NCBI GenBank assembly: GCA_032622095.1
Contig: CP136064.1
Location: forward strand, 4,336,280-4,400,279
DNA: 64,000 bases
From: Siphonodentalium dalli
Lineage: Eukaryota; Mollusca; Scaphopoda; Gadilida; Siphonodentaliidae
Direction of reading: 5' to 3'
The notes under the pieces were generated by a model. The model did not search any database. It was not told the origin of the DNA and saw nothing but the letters and a program-made list of their open reading frames with translations. The position numbers and the translations under genes are program-made. Positions 1 to 12,700 of this stretch are shown piece after piece. The first letter of the stretch is position 1. Each line of letters begins with the position of its first letter.

Positions 1-12
1 TCAACCGATCGT

Positions 13-18
13 CACGTG
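13..18. other. CACGTG hexamer in each monomer (shown in monomer 1)
   Basis: The E-box-like palindrome CACGTG lies 13 bp into each A and B monomer I read, within CGTCACGTGTTTGG. It matches the site bound by Myc/USF-type bHLH factors, but a hexamer is weak evidence. It is listed because it is kept in both subfamilies and repeated about every 1.25 kb. Confidence 0.3.
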
Positions 19-391
19 TTTGGTGTCATTCGATGGGGAATTTCTAGTACTTCAAAACGATTACCTACTTGCGGTATTATGACGATGGAGGCCAGAGATA
101 TTCGAAAAGTATGTACTGAACAACATACATATTGGCCTACATAGTAGAATATCGCCACAATACCTTACCAGAACTCTGCTAAATATTAAAGGGGCATCAA
201 ATACGAACACAATGACGCACAAATTAGCTCGATATCACGAAAATTGGCCGAGATATGGCGAATTTTCTACCCGCGTCACCAAATTTCGAGGCATGGGTGG
301 GGGTCACACCAGAACGTTCAAACTGAATACAGAAATGTCAATAAACTATACTATAGACATTCCAATCAATTCCGCGCGATTCCCTTATTAT

Positions 392-415
392 ACTTCCATA
401 TTTTAATATGGATGT
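392..415. repeat. Palindrome in each monomer (11 + 2 + 11 bp, shown in monomer 1)
   Basis: In subfamily A the arms ACTTCCATATT and AATATGGATGT flank TT and pair at 10 of 11 positions. In subfamily B (for example 24228-24251) the arms ACTTTCATATT and AATATGGAAGT also pair at 10 of 11, with a G-T wobble at a different position. Each subfamily has therefore lost a different pair of what was probably a perfect ancestral palindrome. The A-to-B junction of array 1 lies in the copy of this element near 24.2 kb. Confidence 0.8.
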
Positions 416-637
416 ATATTGTTATTCAATTTTTTATTTTTATTTTTCATTATTTATGCTACTTCTTCTTCTTAATATATTTTGTAACCCTTATATCTCA
501 GAAAGTTAAAAAGATAAATCATTGAAATTTGGTAGGTATATGCACCTTGCCAAGTTACAACTGAATGAAACATTTAGGTTTATGTCCTAACTTTCTTTCC
601 AGAGTTATGGCCCTTAATCAAAATTTTTGGAAAAAGT

Positions 638-1240
638 TTGTGCCCAGATCTTCTCCTATAAGAAGCCAAGCAGCTGAATTCGGGTTACGTGACCGTGTTA
701 ACTAACGAAAGGGTACGAATCGAGAAAAATTTCACCAAGGTCCGAATACAATTTGTCGACCTGGGGAGGGGTGCAAAATTTGTCAAATTTTTTGTTGTCA
801 CCGATTTCAACCATTTTTACTTTCGTGTATCTATACGACGTACTGATGCTAATCGTGAAAGAATTTTGTAAATCGGTTGAGAAATGGCCAAGTTATAACA
901 CATCGAAAAATGTACTAATAAAGTCCATGTGTAGAAAGTGCTTGTGCCCAGATCTTCTCCTAGTCGAAGCGCAACAGCTGGATTTGGTCTATGTGAGCGT
1001 CTTAAACATAGACAGAAGACCAAACCAGAAAATTTTGACAAAGGTCCGCTCAAATTTTTCCGGGCTAGGGGAGGGGCAAAATTTGTCCTTTTTTTTTTGT
1101 CGCCGATTTGAACCAAAATGGTTGTGAAGTATCTATATGATGTACTGAGTATCATTGTGAGTAAATTTTATGAATCGGTTGACAAATGTAGAAATTGTGG
1201 CCCCTTCCTTTTGTTCAAGTTTACAGAAAATGCACTATGA
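638..1240 (+). repeat. Divergent internal duplication within the monomer (shown in monomer 1)
   Basis: Two adjacent modules of 302-305 bp make up about half of every monomer. Landmarks recur in order. TTGTGCCCAGATCTTCTCC begins near 638 and again near 942. AAGGTCCG is at 737 and 1041. GAGGGG is at 766 and 1071, in both cases followed by CAAAATTTGTC. CCGATTT is at 801 and 1103. GTATCTATA is at 827 and 1129. AATCGGTTGA is at 871 and 1173. By eye the modules are about 60-65% identical. Both modules are present in subfamily B, so the duplication predates the A/B split. The rest of the monomer (about 1-637) does not align convincingly in register. Confidence 0.85.
1089..1098 (+). repeat. Poly-T length-variable tract (T10 in monomer 1)
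   Basis: A run of T between TTTGTCC and GTCGCC varies in length between monomers. It is T10 in most, T11 in the monomers starting at 3757, 6262, 10019, 12524 and 37156, and T9 in the one starting at 22541. In 38409 and 39660 the following GT is also lost. In subfamily B the tract is replaced by a short A run followed by TTCTTCTCGC. The tract explains most 1-bp monomer length differences and shifts every reading frame that crosses it. Confidence 0.85.
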
Positions 1241-3756
1241 ATTTAAATTCCTTCAACCGATCGTCACGTGTTTGGTGTCATTCGATGGGGAATTTCTAGT
1301 ACTTCAAAACGATTACCTACTTGCGGTATTATGACGATGGAGGCCAGAGATATTCGAAAAGTATGTACTGAACAACATACATATTGGCCTACATAGTAGA
1401 ATATCGCCACAATACCTTACCAGAACTCTGCTAAATATTAAAGGGGCATCAAATACGAACACAATGACGCACAAATTAGCTCGATATCACGAAAATTGGC
1501 CGAGATATGGCGAATTTTCTACCCGCGTCACCAAATTTCGAGGCATGGGTGGGGGTCACACCAGAACGTTCAAACTGAATACAGAAATGTCAATAAACTA
1601 TACTATAGACATTCCAATCAATTCCGCGCGATTCCCTTATTATACTTCCATATTTTAATATGGATGTATATTGTTATTCAATTTTTTATTTTTATTTTTC
1701 ATTATTTATGCTACTTCTTCTTCTTAATATATTTTGTAACCCTTATATCTCAGAAAGTTAAAAAGATAAATCATTGAAATTTGGTAGGTATATGCACCTT
1801 GCCAAGTTACAACTGAATGAAACATTTAGGTTTATGTCCTAACTTTCTTTCCAGAGTTATGGCCCTTAATCAAAATTTTTGGAAAAAGTTTGTGCCCAGA
1901 TCTTCTCCTATAAGAAGCCAAGCAGCTGAATTCGGGTTACGTGACCGTGTTAACTAACGAAAGGGTACGAATCGAGAAAAATTTCACCAAGGTCCGAATA
2001 CAATTTGTCGACCTGGGGAGGGGTGCAAAATTTGTCAAATTTTTTGTTGTCACCGATTCCAACCATTTTTACTGTCGTGTATCTATACGACGTACTGATG
2101 CTATTCGTGAAAGAATTTTGTAAATCGGTTGAGAAATGGCCAAGTTATAACACATCGAAAAATGTACTAATAAAGTCCATGTGTAGAAAGTGCTTGTGCC
2201 CAGATCTTCTCCTAGTCGAAGCGCAACAGCTGGATTTGGTCTATGTGAGCGTCTTAAACATAGACAGAAGACCAAACCAGAAAATTTTGACAAAGGTCCG
2301 CTCAAATTTTTCCGGGCTAGGGGAGGGGCAAAATTTGTCCTTTTTTTTTTGTCGCCGATTTGAACCAAAATGGTTGTGAAGTATCTATATGATGTACTGA
2401 GTATCATTGTGAGTAAATTTTATGAATCGGTTGACAAATGTAGAAATTGTGGCCCCTTCCTTTTGTTCAAGTTTACAGAAAATGCACTATGAATTTAAAT
2501 TCCTTCAACCGATCGTCACGTGTTTGGTGTCATTCGATGGGGAATTTCTAGTACTTCAAAACGATTACCTACTTGCGGTATTATGACGATGGAGGCCAGA
2601 GATATTCGAAAAGTATGTACTGAACAACATACATATTGGCCTACATAGTAGAATATCGCCACAATACCTTACCAGAACTCTGCTAAATATTAAAGGGGCA
2701 TCAAATACGAACACAATGACGCACAAATTAGCTCGATATCACGAAAATTGGCCGAGATATGGCGAATTTTCTACCCGCGTCACCAAATTTCGAGGCATGG
2801 GTGGGGGTCACACCAGAACGTTCAAACTGAATACAGAAATGTCAATAAACTATACTATAGACATTCCAATCAATTCCGCGCGATTCCCTTATTATACTTC
2901 CATATTTTAATATGGATGTATATTGTTATTCAATTTTTTATTTTTATTTTTCATTATTTATGCTACTTCTTCTTCTTAATATATTTTGTAACCCTTATAT
3001 CTCAGAAAGTTAAAAAGATAAATCATTGAAATTTGGTAGGTATATGCACCTTGCCAAGTTACAACTGAATGAAACATTTAGGTTTATGTCCTAACTTTCT
3101 TTCCAGAGTTATGGCCCTTAATCAAAATTTTTGGAAAAAGTTTGTGCCCAGATCTTCTCCTATAAGAAGCCAAGCAGCTGAATTCGGGTTACGTGACCGT
3201 GTTAACTAACGAAAGGGCACGAATCGAGAAAAATTTCACCAAGGTCCGAATACAATTTGTCGACCTGGGGAGGGGTGCAAAATTTGTCAAATTTTTTGTT
3301 GTCACCGATTCCAACCATTTTTACTGTCGTGTATCTATACGACGTACTGATGCTATTCGTGAAAGAATTTTGTAAATCGGTTGAGAAATGGCCAAGTTAT
3401 AACACATCGAAAAATGTACTAATAAAGTCCATGTGTAGAAAGTGCTTGTGCCCAGATCTTCTCCTAGTCGAAGCGCAACAGCTGGATTTGGTCTATGTGA
3501 GCGTCTTAAACATAGACAGAAGACCAAACCAGAAAATTTTGACAAAGGTCCGCTCAAATTTTTCCGGGCTAGGGGAGGGGCAAAATTTGTCCTTTTTTTT
3601 TTGTCGCCGATTTGAACCAAAATGGTTGTGAAGTATCTATATGATGTACTGAGTATCATTGTGAGTAAATTTTATGAATCGGTTGACAAATGTAGAAATT
3701 GTGGCCACTTCCTTTTGTTCAAGTTTACAGAAAATGCACTATGAATTTAAATTCCT

Positions 3757-6700
3757 TCAACCGATCGTCACGTGTTTGGTGTCATTCGATGGGGAATTTC
3801 TAGTACTTCAAAACGATTACCTACTTGCGGTATTATGACGATGGAGGCCAGAGATATTCGAAAAGTATGTACTGAACAACATACATATTGGCCTGCATAG
3901 TAGAATATCGCAACAATACCTTACCAGAACTCTGCTAAATATTTAAGGGGCATCAAATACGAACACAATGACGCACAAATTAGCTCGATATCACGAAAAT
4001 TGGCCGAGATATGGCGAATTTTCTACCCGCGTCACCAAATTTCGAGGCATGGGTGGGGGTCACACCAGAACGTTCAAACTGAATACAGAAATGTGAATAA
4101 ACTATACTATAGACATTCCAATCAATTCCGCGCGATTCCCTTATTATACTTCCATATTTTAATATGGATGTATATTGTTATTCAATTTTTTATTTTTATT
4201 TTTCATTATTTATGCTACTTCTTCTTCTTAATATATTTTGTAACCCTTATATCTCAGAAAGTTAAAAAGATAAATCATTGAAATTTGGTAGGTATATGCA
4301 CCTTGCCAAGTTACAACTGAATGAAACATTTAGGTTTATGTCCTAACTTTCTTTCCAGAGTTATGGCCCTTAATCAAAATTTTTGGAAAAAGTTTGTGCC
4401 CAGATCTTCTCCTATAAGAAGCCAAGCAGCTGAATTCGGGTTACGTGACCGTGTTAACTAACGAAAGGGCACGAATCGAGAAAAATTTCACCAAGGTCCG
4501 AATACAATTTGTCGACCTGGGGAGGGGTGCAAAATTTGTCAAATTTTTTGTTGTCACCGATTCCAACCATTTTTACTGTCGTGTATCTATACGACGTACT
4601 GATGCTACTCGTGAAAGAATTTTGTAAATCGGTTGAGAAATGGCCAAGTTATAACACATCGAAAAATGTACTAATAAAGTCCATGTGTAGAAAGTGCTTG
4701 TGCCCAGATCTTCTCCTAGTCGAAGCGCAACAGCTGGATTTGGTCTATGTGAGCGTCTTAAACATAGACAGAAGACCAAACCAGAAAATTTTGACAAAGG
4801 TCCGCTCAAATTTTTCCGGGCTAGGGGAGGGGCAAAATTTGTCCTTTTTTTTTTTGTCGCCGATTTGAACCAAAATGGTTGTGAAGTATCTATATGATGT
4901 ACTGAGTATCATTGTGAGTAAATTTTATGAATCGGTTGACAAATGTAGAAATTGTGGCCCCTTCCTTTTGTTCAAGTTTACAGAAAATGCACTATGAATT
5001 TAAATTCCTTCAACCGATCGTCACGTGTTTGGTGTCATTCGATGGGGAATTTCTAGTACTTCAAAACGATTACCTACTTGCGGTATTATGACGATGGAGG
5101 CCAGAGATATTCGAAAAGTATGTACTGAACAACATACATATTGGCCTACATAGTAGAATATCGCCACAATACCTTACCAGAACTCTGCTAAATATTAAAG
5201 GGGCATCAAATACGAACACAATGACGCACAAATTAGCTCGATATCACGAAAATTGGCCGAGATATGGCGAATTTTCTATCCGCGTCACCAAATTTCGAGG
5301 CATGGGTGGGGGTCACACCAGAACGTTCAAACTGAATACAGAAATGTGAATAAACTATACTATAGACATTCCAATCAATTCCGCGCGATTCCCTTATTAT
5401 ACTTCCATATTTTAATATGGATGTATATTGTTATTCAATTTTTTATTTTTATTTTTCATTATTTATGCTACTTCTTCTTCTTAATATATTTTGTAACCCT
5501 TATATCTCAGAAAGTTAAAAAGATAAATCATTGAAATTTGGTAGGTATATGCACCTTGCCAAGTTACAACTGAATGAAACATTTAGGTTTATGTCCTAAC
5601 TTTCTTTCCAGAGTTATGGCCCTTAATCAAATTTTTTGGAAAAAGTTTGTGCCCAGATCTTCTCCTATAAGAAGCCAAGCAGCTGAATTCGGGTTACGTG
5701 ACCGTGTTAACTAACGAAAGGGCACGAATCGAGAAAAATTTCACCAAGGTCCGAATACAATTTGTCGACCTGGGGACGGGTGCAAAATTTGTCAAATTTT
5801 TTGTTGTCACCGATTCCAACCATTTTTACTTTCGTGTATCTATACGACGTACTGATGCTACTCGTGAAAGAATTTTGTAAATCGGTTGAGAAATGGCCAA
5901 GTTATAACACATCGAAAAATGTACTAATAAAGTCCATGTGTAGAAAGTGCTTGTGCCCAGATCTTCTCCTAGTCGAAGCGCAACAGCTGGATTTGGTCTA
6001 TGTGAGCGTCTTAAACATAGACAGAAGACCAAACCAGAAAATTTTGACAAAGGTCCGCTCAAATTTTTCCGGGCTAGGGGAGGGGCAAAATTTGTCCTTT
6101 TTTTTTTGTCGCCGATTTGAACCAAAATGGTTGTGAAGTATCTATATGATGTACTGAGTATCATTGTGAGTAAATTTTATGAATCGGTTGACAAATGTAG
6201 AAATTGTGGCCCCTTCCTTTTGTTCAAGTTTACAGAAAATGCACTATGAATTTAAATTCCTTCAACCGATCGTCACGTGTTTGGTGTCATTCGATGGGGA
6301 ATTTCTAGTACTTCAAAACGATTACCTACTTGCGGTATTATGACGATGGAGGCCAGAGATATTCGAAAAGTATGTACTGAACAACATACATATTGGCCTA
6401 CATAGTAGAATATCGCCACAATACCTTACCAGAACTCTGCTAAATATTAAAGGGGCATCAAATACGAACACAATGACGCACAAATTAGCTCGATATCACG
6501 AAAATTGGCCGAGATATGGCGAATTTTCTACCCGCGTCACCAAATTTCGAGGCATGGGTGGGGGTCACACCAGAACGTTCAAACTGAATACAGAAATGTC
6601 AATAAACTATACTATAGACATTCCAATCAATTCCGCGCGATTCCCTTATTATACTTCCATATTTTAATATGGATGTATATTGTTATTCAATTTTTTATTT

Positions 6701-9700
6701 TTATTTTTCATTATTTATGCTACTTCTTCTTCTTAATATATTTTGTAACCCTTATATCTCAGAAAGTTAAAAAGATAAATCATTGAAATTTGGTAGGTAT
6801 ATGCACCTTGCCAAGTTACAACTGAATGAAACATTTAGGTTTATGTCCTAACTTTCTTTCCAGAGTTATGGCCCTTAATCAAAATTTTTGGAAAAAGTTT
6901 GTGCCCAGATCTTCTCCTATAAGAAGCCAAGCAGCTGAATTCGGGTTACGTGACCGTGTTAACTAACGAAAGGGTACGAATCGAGAAAAATTTCACCAAG
7001 GTCCGAATACAATTTGTCGACCTGGGGAGGGGTGCAAAATTTGTCAAATTTTTTGTTGTCACCGATTCCAACCATTTTTACTTTCGTGTATCTATACGAC
7101 GTACTGATGCTACTCGTGAAAGAATTTTGTAAATCGGTTGAGAAATGGCCAAGTTATAACACATCGAAAAATGTACTAATAAAGTCCATGTGTAGAAAGT
7201 GCTTGTGCCCAGATCTTCTCCTAGTCGAAGCGCAACAGCTGGATTTGGTCTATGTGAGCGTCTTAAACATAGACAGAAGACCAAACCAGAAAATTTTGAC
7301 AAAGGTCCGCTCAAATTTTTCCGGGCTAGGGGAGGGGCAAAATTTGTCCTTTTTTTTTTTGTCGCCGATTTGAACCAAAATGGTTGTGAAGTATCTATAT
7401 GATGTACTGAGTATCATTGTGAGTAAATTTTATGAATCGGTTGACAAATGTAGAAATTGTGGCCCCTTCCTTTTGTTCAAGTTTACAGAAAATGCACTAT
7501 GAATTTAAATTCCTTCAACCGATCGTCACGTGTTTGGTGTCATTCGATGGGGAATTTCTAGTACTTCAAAACGATTACCTACTTGCGGTATTATGACGAT
7601 GGAGGCCAGAGATATTCGAAAAGTATGTACTGAACAACATACATATTGGCCTACATAGTAGAATATCGCCACAATACCTTACCAGAACTCTGCTAAATAT
7701 TAAAGGGGCATCAAATACGAACACAATGACGCACAAATTAGCTCGATATCACGAAAATTGGCCGAGATATGGCGAATTTTCTATCCGCGTCACCAAATTT
7801 CGAGGCATGGGTGGGGGTCACACCAGAACGTTCAAACTGAATACAGAAATGTGAATAAACTATACTATAGACATTCCAATCAATTCCGCGCGATTCCCTT
7901 ATTATACTTCCATATTTTAATATGGATGTATATTGTTATTCAATTTTTTATTTTTATTTTTCATTATTTATGCTACTTCTTCTTCTTAATATATTTTGTA
8001 ACCCTTATATCTCAGAAAGTTAAAAAGATAAATCATTGAAATTTGGTAGGTATATGCACCTTGCCAAGATACAACTGAATGAAACATTTAGGTTTATGTC
8101 CTAACTTTCTTTCCAGAGTTATGGCCCTTAATCAAAATTTTTGGAAAAAGTTTGTGCCCAGATCTTCTCCTATAAGAAGCCAAGCAGCTGAATTCGGGTT
8201 ACGTGACCGTGTTAACTAACGAAAGGGCACGAATCGAGAAAAATTTCACCAAGGTCCGAATACAATTTGTCGACCTGGGGAGGGGTGCAAAATTTGTCAA
8301 ATTTTTTGTTGTCACCGATTCCAACCATTTTTACTTTCGTGTATCTATACGACGTACTGATGCTACTCGTGAAAGAATTTTGTAAATCGGTTGAGAAATG
8401 GCCAAGTTATAACACATCGAAAAATGTACTAATAAAGTCCATGTGTAGAAAGTGCTTGTGCCCAGATCTTCTCCTAGTCGAAGCGCAACAGCTGGATTTG
8501 GTCTATGTGAGCGTCTTAAACATAGACAGAAGACCAAACCAGAAAATTTTGACAAAGGTCCGCTCAAATTTTTCCGGGCTAGGGGAGGGGCAAAATTTGT
8601 CCTTTTTTTTTTGTCGCCGATTTGAACCAAAATGGTTGTGAAGTATCTATATGATGTACTGAGTATCATTGTGAGTAAATTTTATGAATCGGTTGACAAA
8701 TGTAGAAATTGTGGCCCCTTCCTTTTGTTCAAGTTTACAGAAAATGCACTATGAATTTAAATTCCTTCAACCGATCGTCACGTGTTTGGTGTCATTCGAT
8801 GGGGAATTTCTAGTACTTCAAAACGATTACCTACTTGCGGTATTATGACGATGGAGGCCAGAGATATTCGAAAAGTATGTACTGAACAACATACATATTG
8901 GCCTACATAGTAGAATATCGCCACAATACCTTACCAGAACTCTGCTAAATATTAAAGGGGCATCAAATACGAACACAATGACGCACAAATTAGCTCGATA
9001 TCACGAAAATTGGCCGAGATATGGCGAATTTTCTATCCGCGTCACCAAATTTCGAGGCATGGGTGGGGGTCACACCAGAACGTTCAAACTGAATACAGAA
9101 ATGTGAATAAACTATACTATAGACATTCCAATCAATTCCGCGCGATTCCCTTATTATACTTCCATATTTTAATATGGATGTATATTGTTATTCAATTTTT
9201 TATTTTTATTTTTCATTATTTATGCTACTTCTTCTTCTTAATATATTTTGTAACCCTTATATCTCAGAAAGTTAAAAAGATAAATCATTGAAATTTGGTA
9301 GGTATATGCACCTTGCCAAGATACAACTGAATGAAACATTTAGGTTTATGTCCTAACTTTCTTTCCAGAGTTATGGCCCTTAATCAAAATTTTTGGAAAA
9401 AGTTTGTGCCCAGATCTTCTCCTATAAGAAGCCAAGCAGCTGAATTCGGGTTACGTGACCGTGTTAACTAACGAAAGGGCACGAATCGAGAAAAATTTCA
9501 CCAAGGTCCGAATACAATTTGTCGACCTGGGGAGGGGTGCAAAATTTGTCAAATTTTTTGTTGTCACCGATTCCAACCATTTTTACTTTCGTGTATCTAT
9601 ACGACGTACTGATGCTACTCGTGAAAGAATTTTGTAAATCGGTTGAGAAATGGCCAAGTTATAACACATCGAAAAATGTACTAATAAAGTCCATGTGTAG

Positions 9701-12700
9701 AAAGTGCTTGTGCCCAGATCTTCTCCTAGTCGAAGCGCAACAGCTGGATTTGGTCTATGTGAGCGTCTTAAACATAGACAGAAGACCAAACCAGAAAATT
9801 TTGACAAAGGTCCGCTCAAATTTTTCCGGGCTAGGGGAGGGGCAAAATTTGTCCTTTTTTTTTTGTCGCCGATTTGAACCAAAATGGTTGTGAAGTATCT
9901 ATATGATGTACTGAGTATCATTGTGAGTAAATTTTATGAATCGGTTGACAAATGTAGAAATTGTGGCCCCTTCCTTTTGTTCAAGTTTACAGAAAATGCA
10001 CTATGAATTTAAATTCCTTCAACCGATCGTCACGTGTTTGGTGTCATTCGATGGGGAATTTCTAGTACTTCAAAACGATTACCTACTTGCGGTATTATGA
10101 CGATGGAGGCCAGAGATATTCGAAAAGTATGTACTGAACAACATACATATTGGCCTACATAGTAGAATATCGCCACAATACCTTACCAGAACTCTGCTAA
10201 ATATTAAAGGGGCATCAAATACGAACACAATGACGCACAAATTAGCTCGATATCACGAAAATTGGCCGAGATATGGCGAATTTTCTACCCGCGTCACCAA
10301 ATTTCGAGGCATGGGTGGGGGTCACACCAGAACGTTCAAACTGAATACAGAAATGTCAATAAACTATACTATAGACATTCCAATCAATTCCGCGCGATTC
10401 CCTTATTATACTTCCATATTTTAATATGGATGTATATTGTTATTCAATTTTTTATTTTTATTTTTCATTATTTATGCTACTTCTTCTTCTTAATATATTT
10501 TGTAACCCTTATATCTCAGAAAGTTAAAAAGATAAATCATTGAAATTTGGTAGGTATATGCACCTTGCCAAGTTACAACTGAATGAAACATTTAGGTTTA
10601 TGTCCTAACTTTCTTTCCAGAGTTATGGCCCTTAATCAAAATTTTTGGAAAAAGTTTGTGCCCAGATCTTCTCCTATAAGAAGCCAAGCAGCTGAATTCG
10701 GGTTACGTGACCGTGTTAACTAACGAAAGGGTACGAATCGAGAAAAATTTCACCAAGGTCCGAATACAATTTGTCGACCTGGGGAGGGGTGCAAAATTTG
10801 TCAAATTTTTTGTTGTCACCGATTCCAACCATTTTTACTTTCGTGTATCTATACGACGTACTGATGCTACTCGTGAAAGAATTTTGTAAATCGGTTGAGA
10901 AATGGCCAAGTTATAACACATCGAAAAATGTACTAATAAAGTCCATGTGTAGAAAGTGCTTGTGCCCAGATCTTCTCCTAGTCGAAGCGCAACAGCTGGA
11001 TTTGGTCTATGTGAGCGTCTTAAACATAGACAGAAGACCAAACCAGAAAATTTTGACAAAGGTCCGCTCAAATTTTTCCGGGCTAGGGGAGGGGCAAAAT
11101 TTGTCCTTTTTTTTTTTGTCGCCGATTTGAACCAAAATGGTTGTGAAGTATCTATATGATGTACTGAGTATCATTGTGAGTAAATTTTATGAATCGGTTG
11201 ACAAATGTAGAAATTGTGGCCCCTTCCTTTTGTTCAAGTTTACAGAAAATGCACTATGAATTTAAATTCCTTCAACCGATCGTCACGTGTTTGGTGTCAT
11301 TCGATGGGGAATTTCTAGTACTTCAAAACGATTACCTACTTGCGGTATTATGACGATGGAGGCCAGAGATATTCGAAAAGTATGTACTGAACAACATACA
11401 TATTGGCCTACATAGTAGAATATCGCCACAATACCTTACCAGAACTCTGCTAAATATTAAAGGGGCATCAAATACGAACACAATGACGCACAAATTAGCT
11501 CGATATCACGAAAATTGGCCGAGATATGGCGAATTTTCTATCCGCGTCACCAAATTTCGAGGCATGGGTGGGGGTCACACCAGAACGTTCAAACTGAATA
11601 CAGAAATGTGAATAAACTATACTATAGACATTCCAATCAATTCCGCGCGATTCCCTTATTATACTTCCATATTTTAATATGGATGTATATTGTTATTCAA
11701 TTTTTTATTTTTATTTTTCATTATTTATGCTACTTCTTCTTCTTAATATATTTTGTAACCCTTATATCTCAGAAAGTTAAAAAGATAAATCATTGAAATT
11801 TGGTAGGTATATGCACCTTGCCAAGTTACAACTGAATGAAACATTTAGGTTTATGTCCTAACTTTCTTTCCAGAGTTATGGCCCTTAATCAAAATTTTTG
11901 GAAAAAGGTTGTGCCCAGATCTTCTCCTATAAGAAGCCAAGCAGCTGAATTCGGGTTACGTGACCGTGTTAACTAACGAAAGGGTACGAATCGAGAAAAA
12001 TTTCACCAAGGTCCGAATACAATTTGTCGACCTGGGGAGGGGTGCAAAATTTGTCAAATTTTTTGTTGTCACCGATTCCAACCATTTTTACTTTCGTGTA
12101 TCTATACGACGTACTGATGCTACTCGTGAAAGAATTTTGTAAATCGGTTGAGAAATGGCCAAGTTATAACACATCGAAAAATGTACTAATAAAGTCCATG
12201 TGTAGAAAGTGCTTGTGCCCAGATCTTCTCCTAGTCGAAGCGCAACAGCTGGATTTGGTCTATGTGAGCGTCTTAAACATAGACAGAAGACCAAACCAGA
12301 AAATTTTGACAAAGGTCCGCTCAAATTTTTCCGGGCTAGGGGAGGGGCAAAATTTGTCCTTTTTTTTTTGTCGCCGATTTGAACCAAAATGGTTGGGAAG
12401 TATCTATATGATGTACTGAGTATCATTGTGAGTAAATTTTATGAATCGGTTGACAAATGTAGAAATTGTGGCCCCTTCCTTTTGTTCAAGTTTACAGAAA
12501 ATGCACTATGAATTTAAATTCCTTCAACCGATCGTCACGTGTTTGGTGTCATTCGATGGGGAATTTCTAGTACTTCAAAACGATTACCTACTTGCGGTAT
12601 TATGACGATGGAGGCCAGAGATATTCGAAAAGTATGTACTGAACAACATACATATTGGCCTACATAGTAGAATATCGCCACAATACCTTACCAGAACTCT

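Noticed and set aside
244..525. Recurring 93-codon plus-strand frame, apparently rich in hydrophobic residues, in each monomer
   Set aside because: It overlaps another frame and its hydrophobicity comes from T-rich simple sequence. Differences between A and B are mostly amino-acid-changing and the end is altered in B. No known domain.
753..1127. Recurring 124-codon plus-strand and 112-codon minus-strand frames in each monomer
   Set aside because: They overlap each other on opposite strands. Their ends shift with poly-T length (100, 117, 119, 124, 128 and 131 codons), and subfamily B breaks them into different shorter frames. They behave as satellite by-products.
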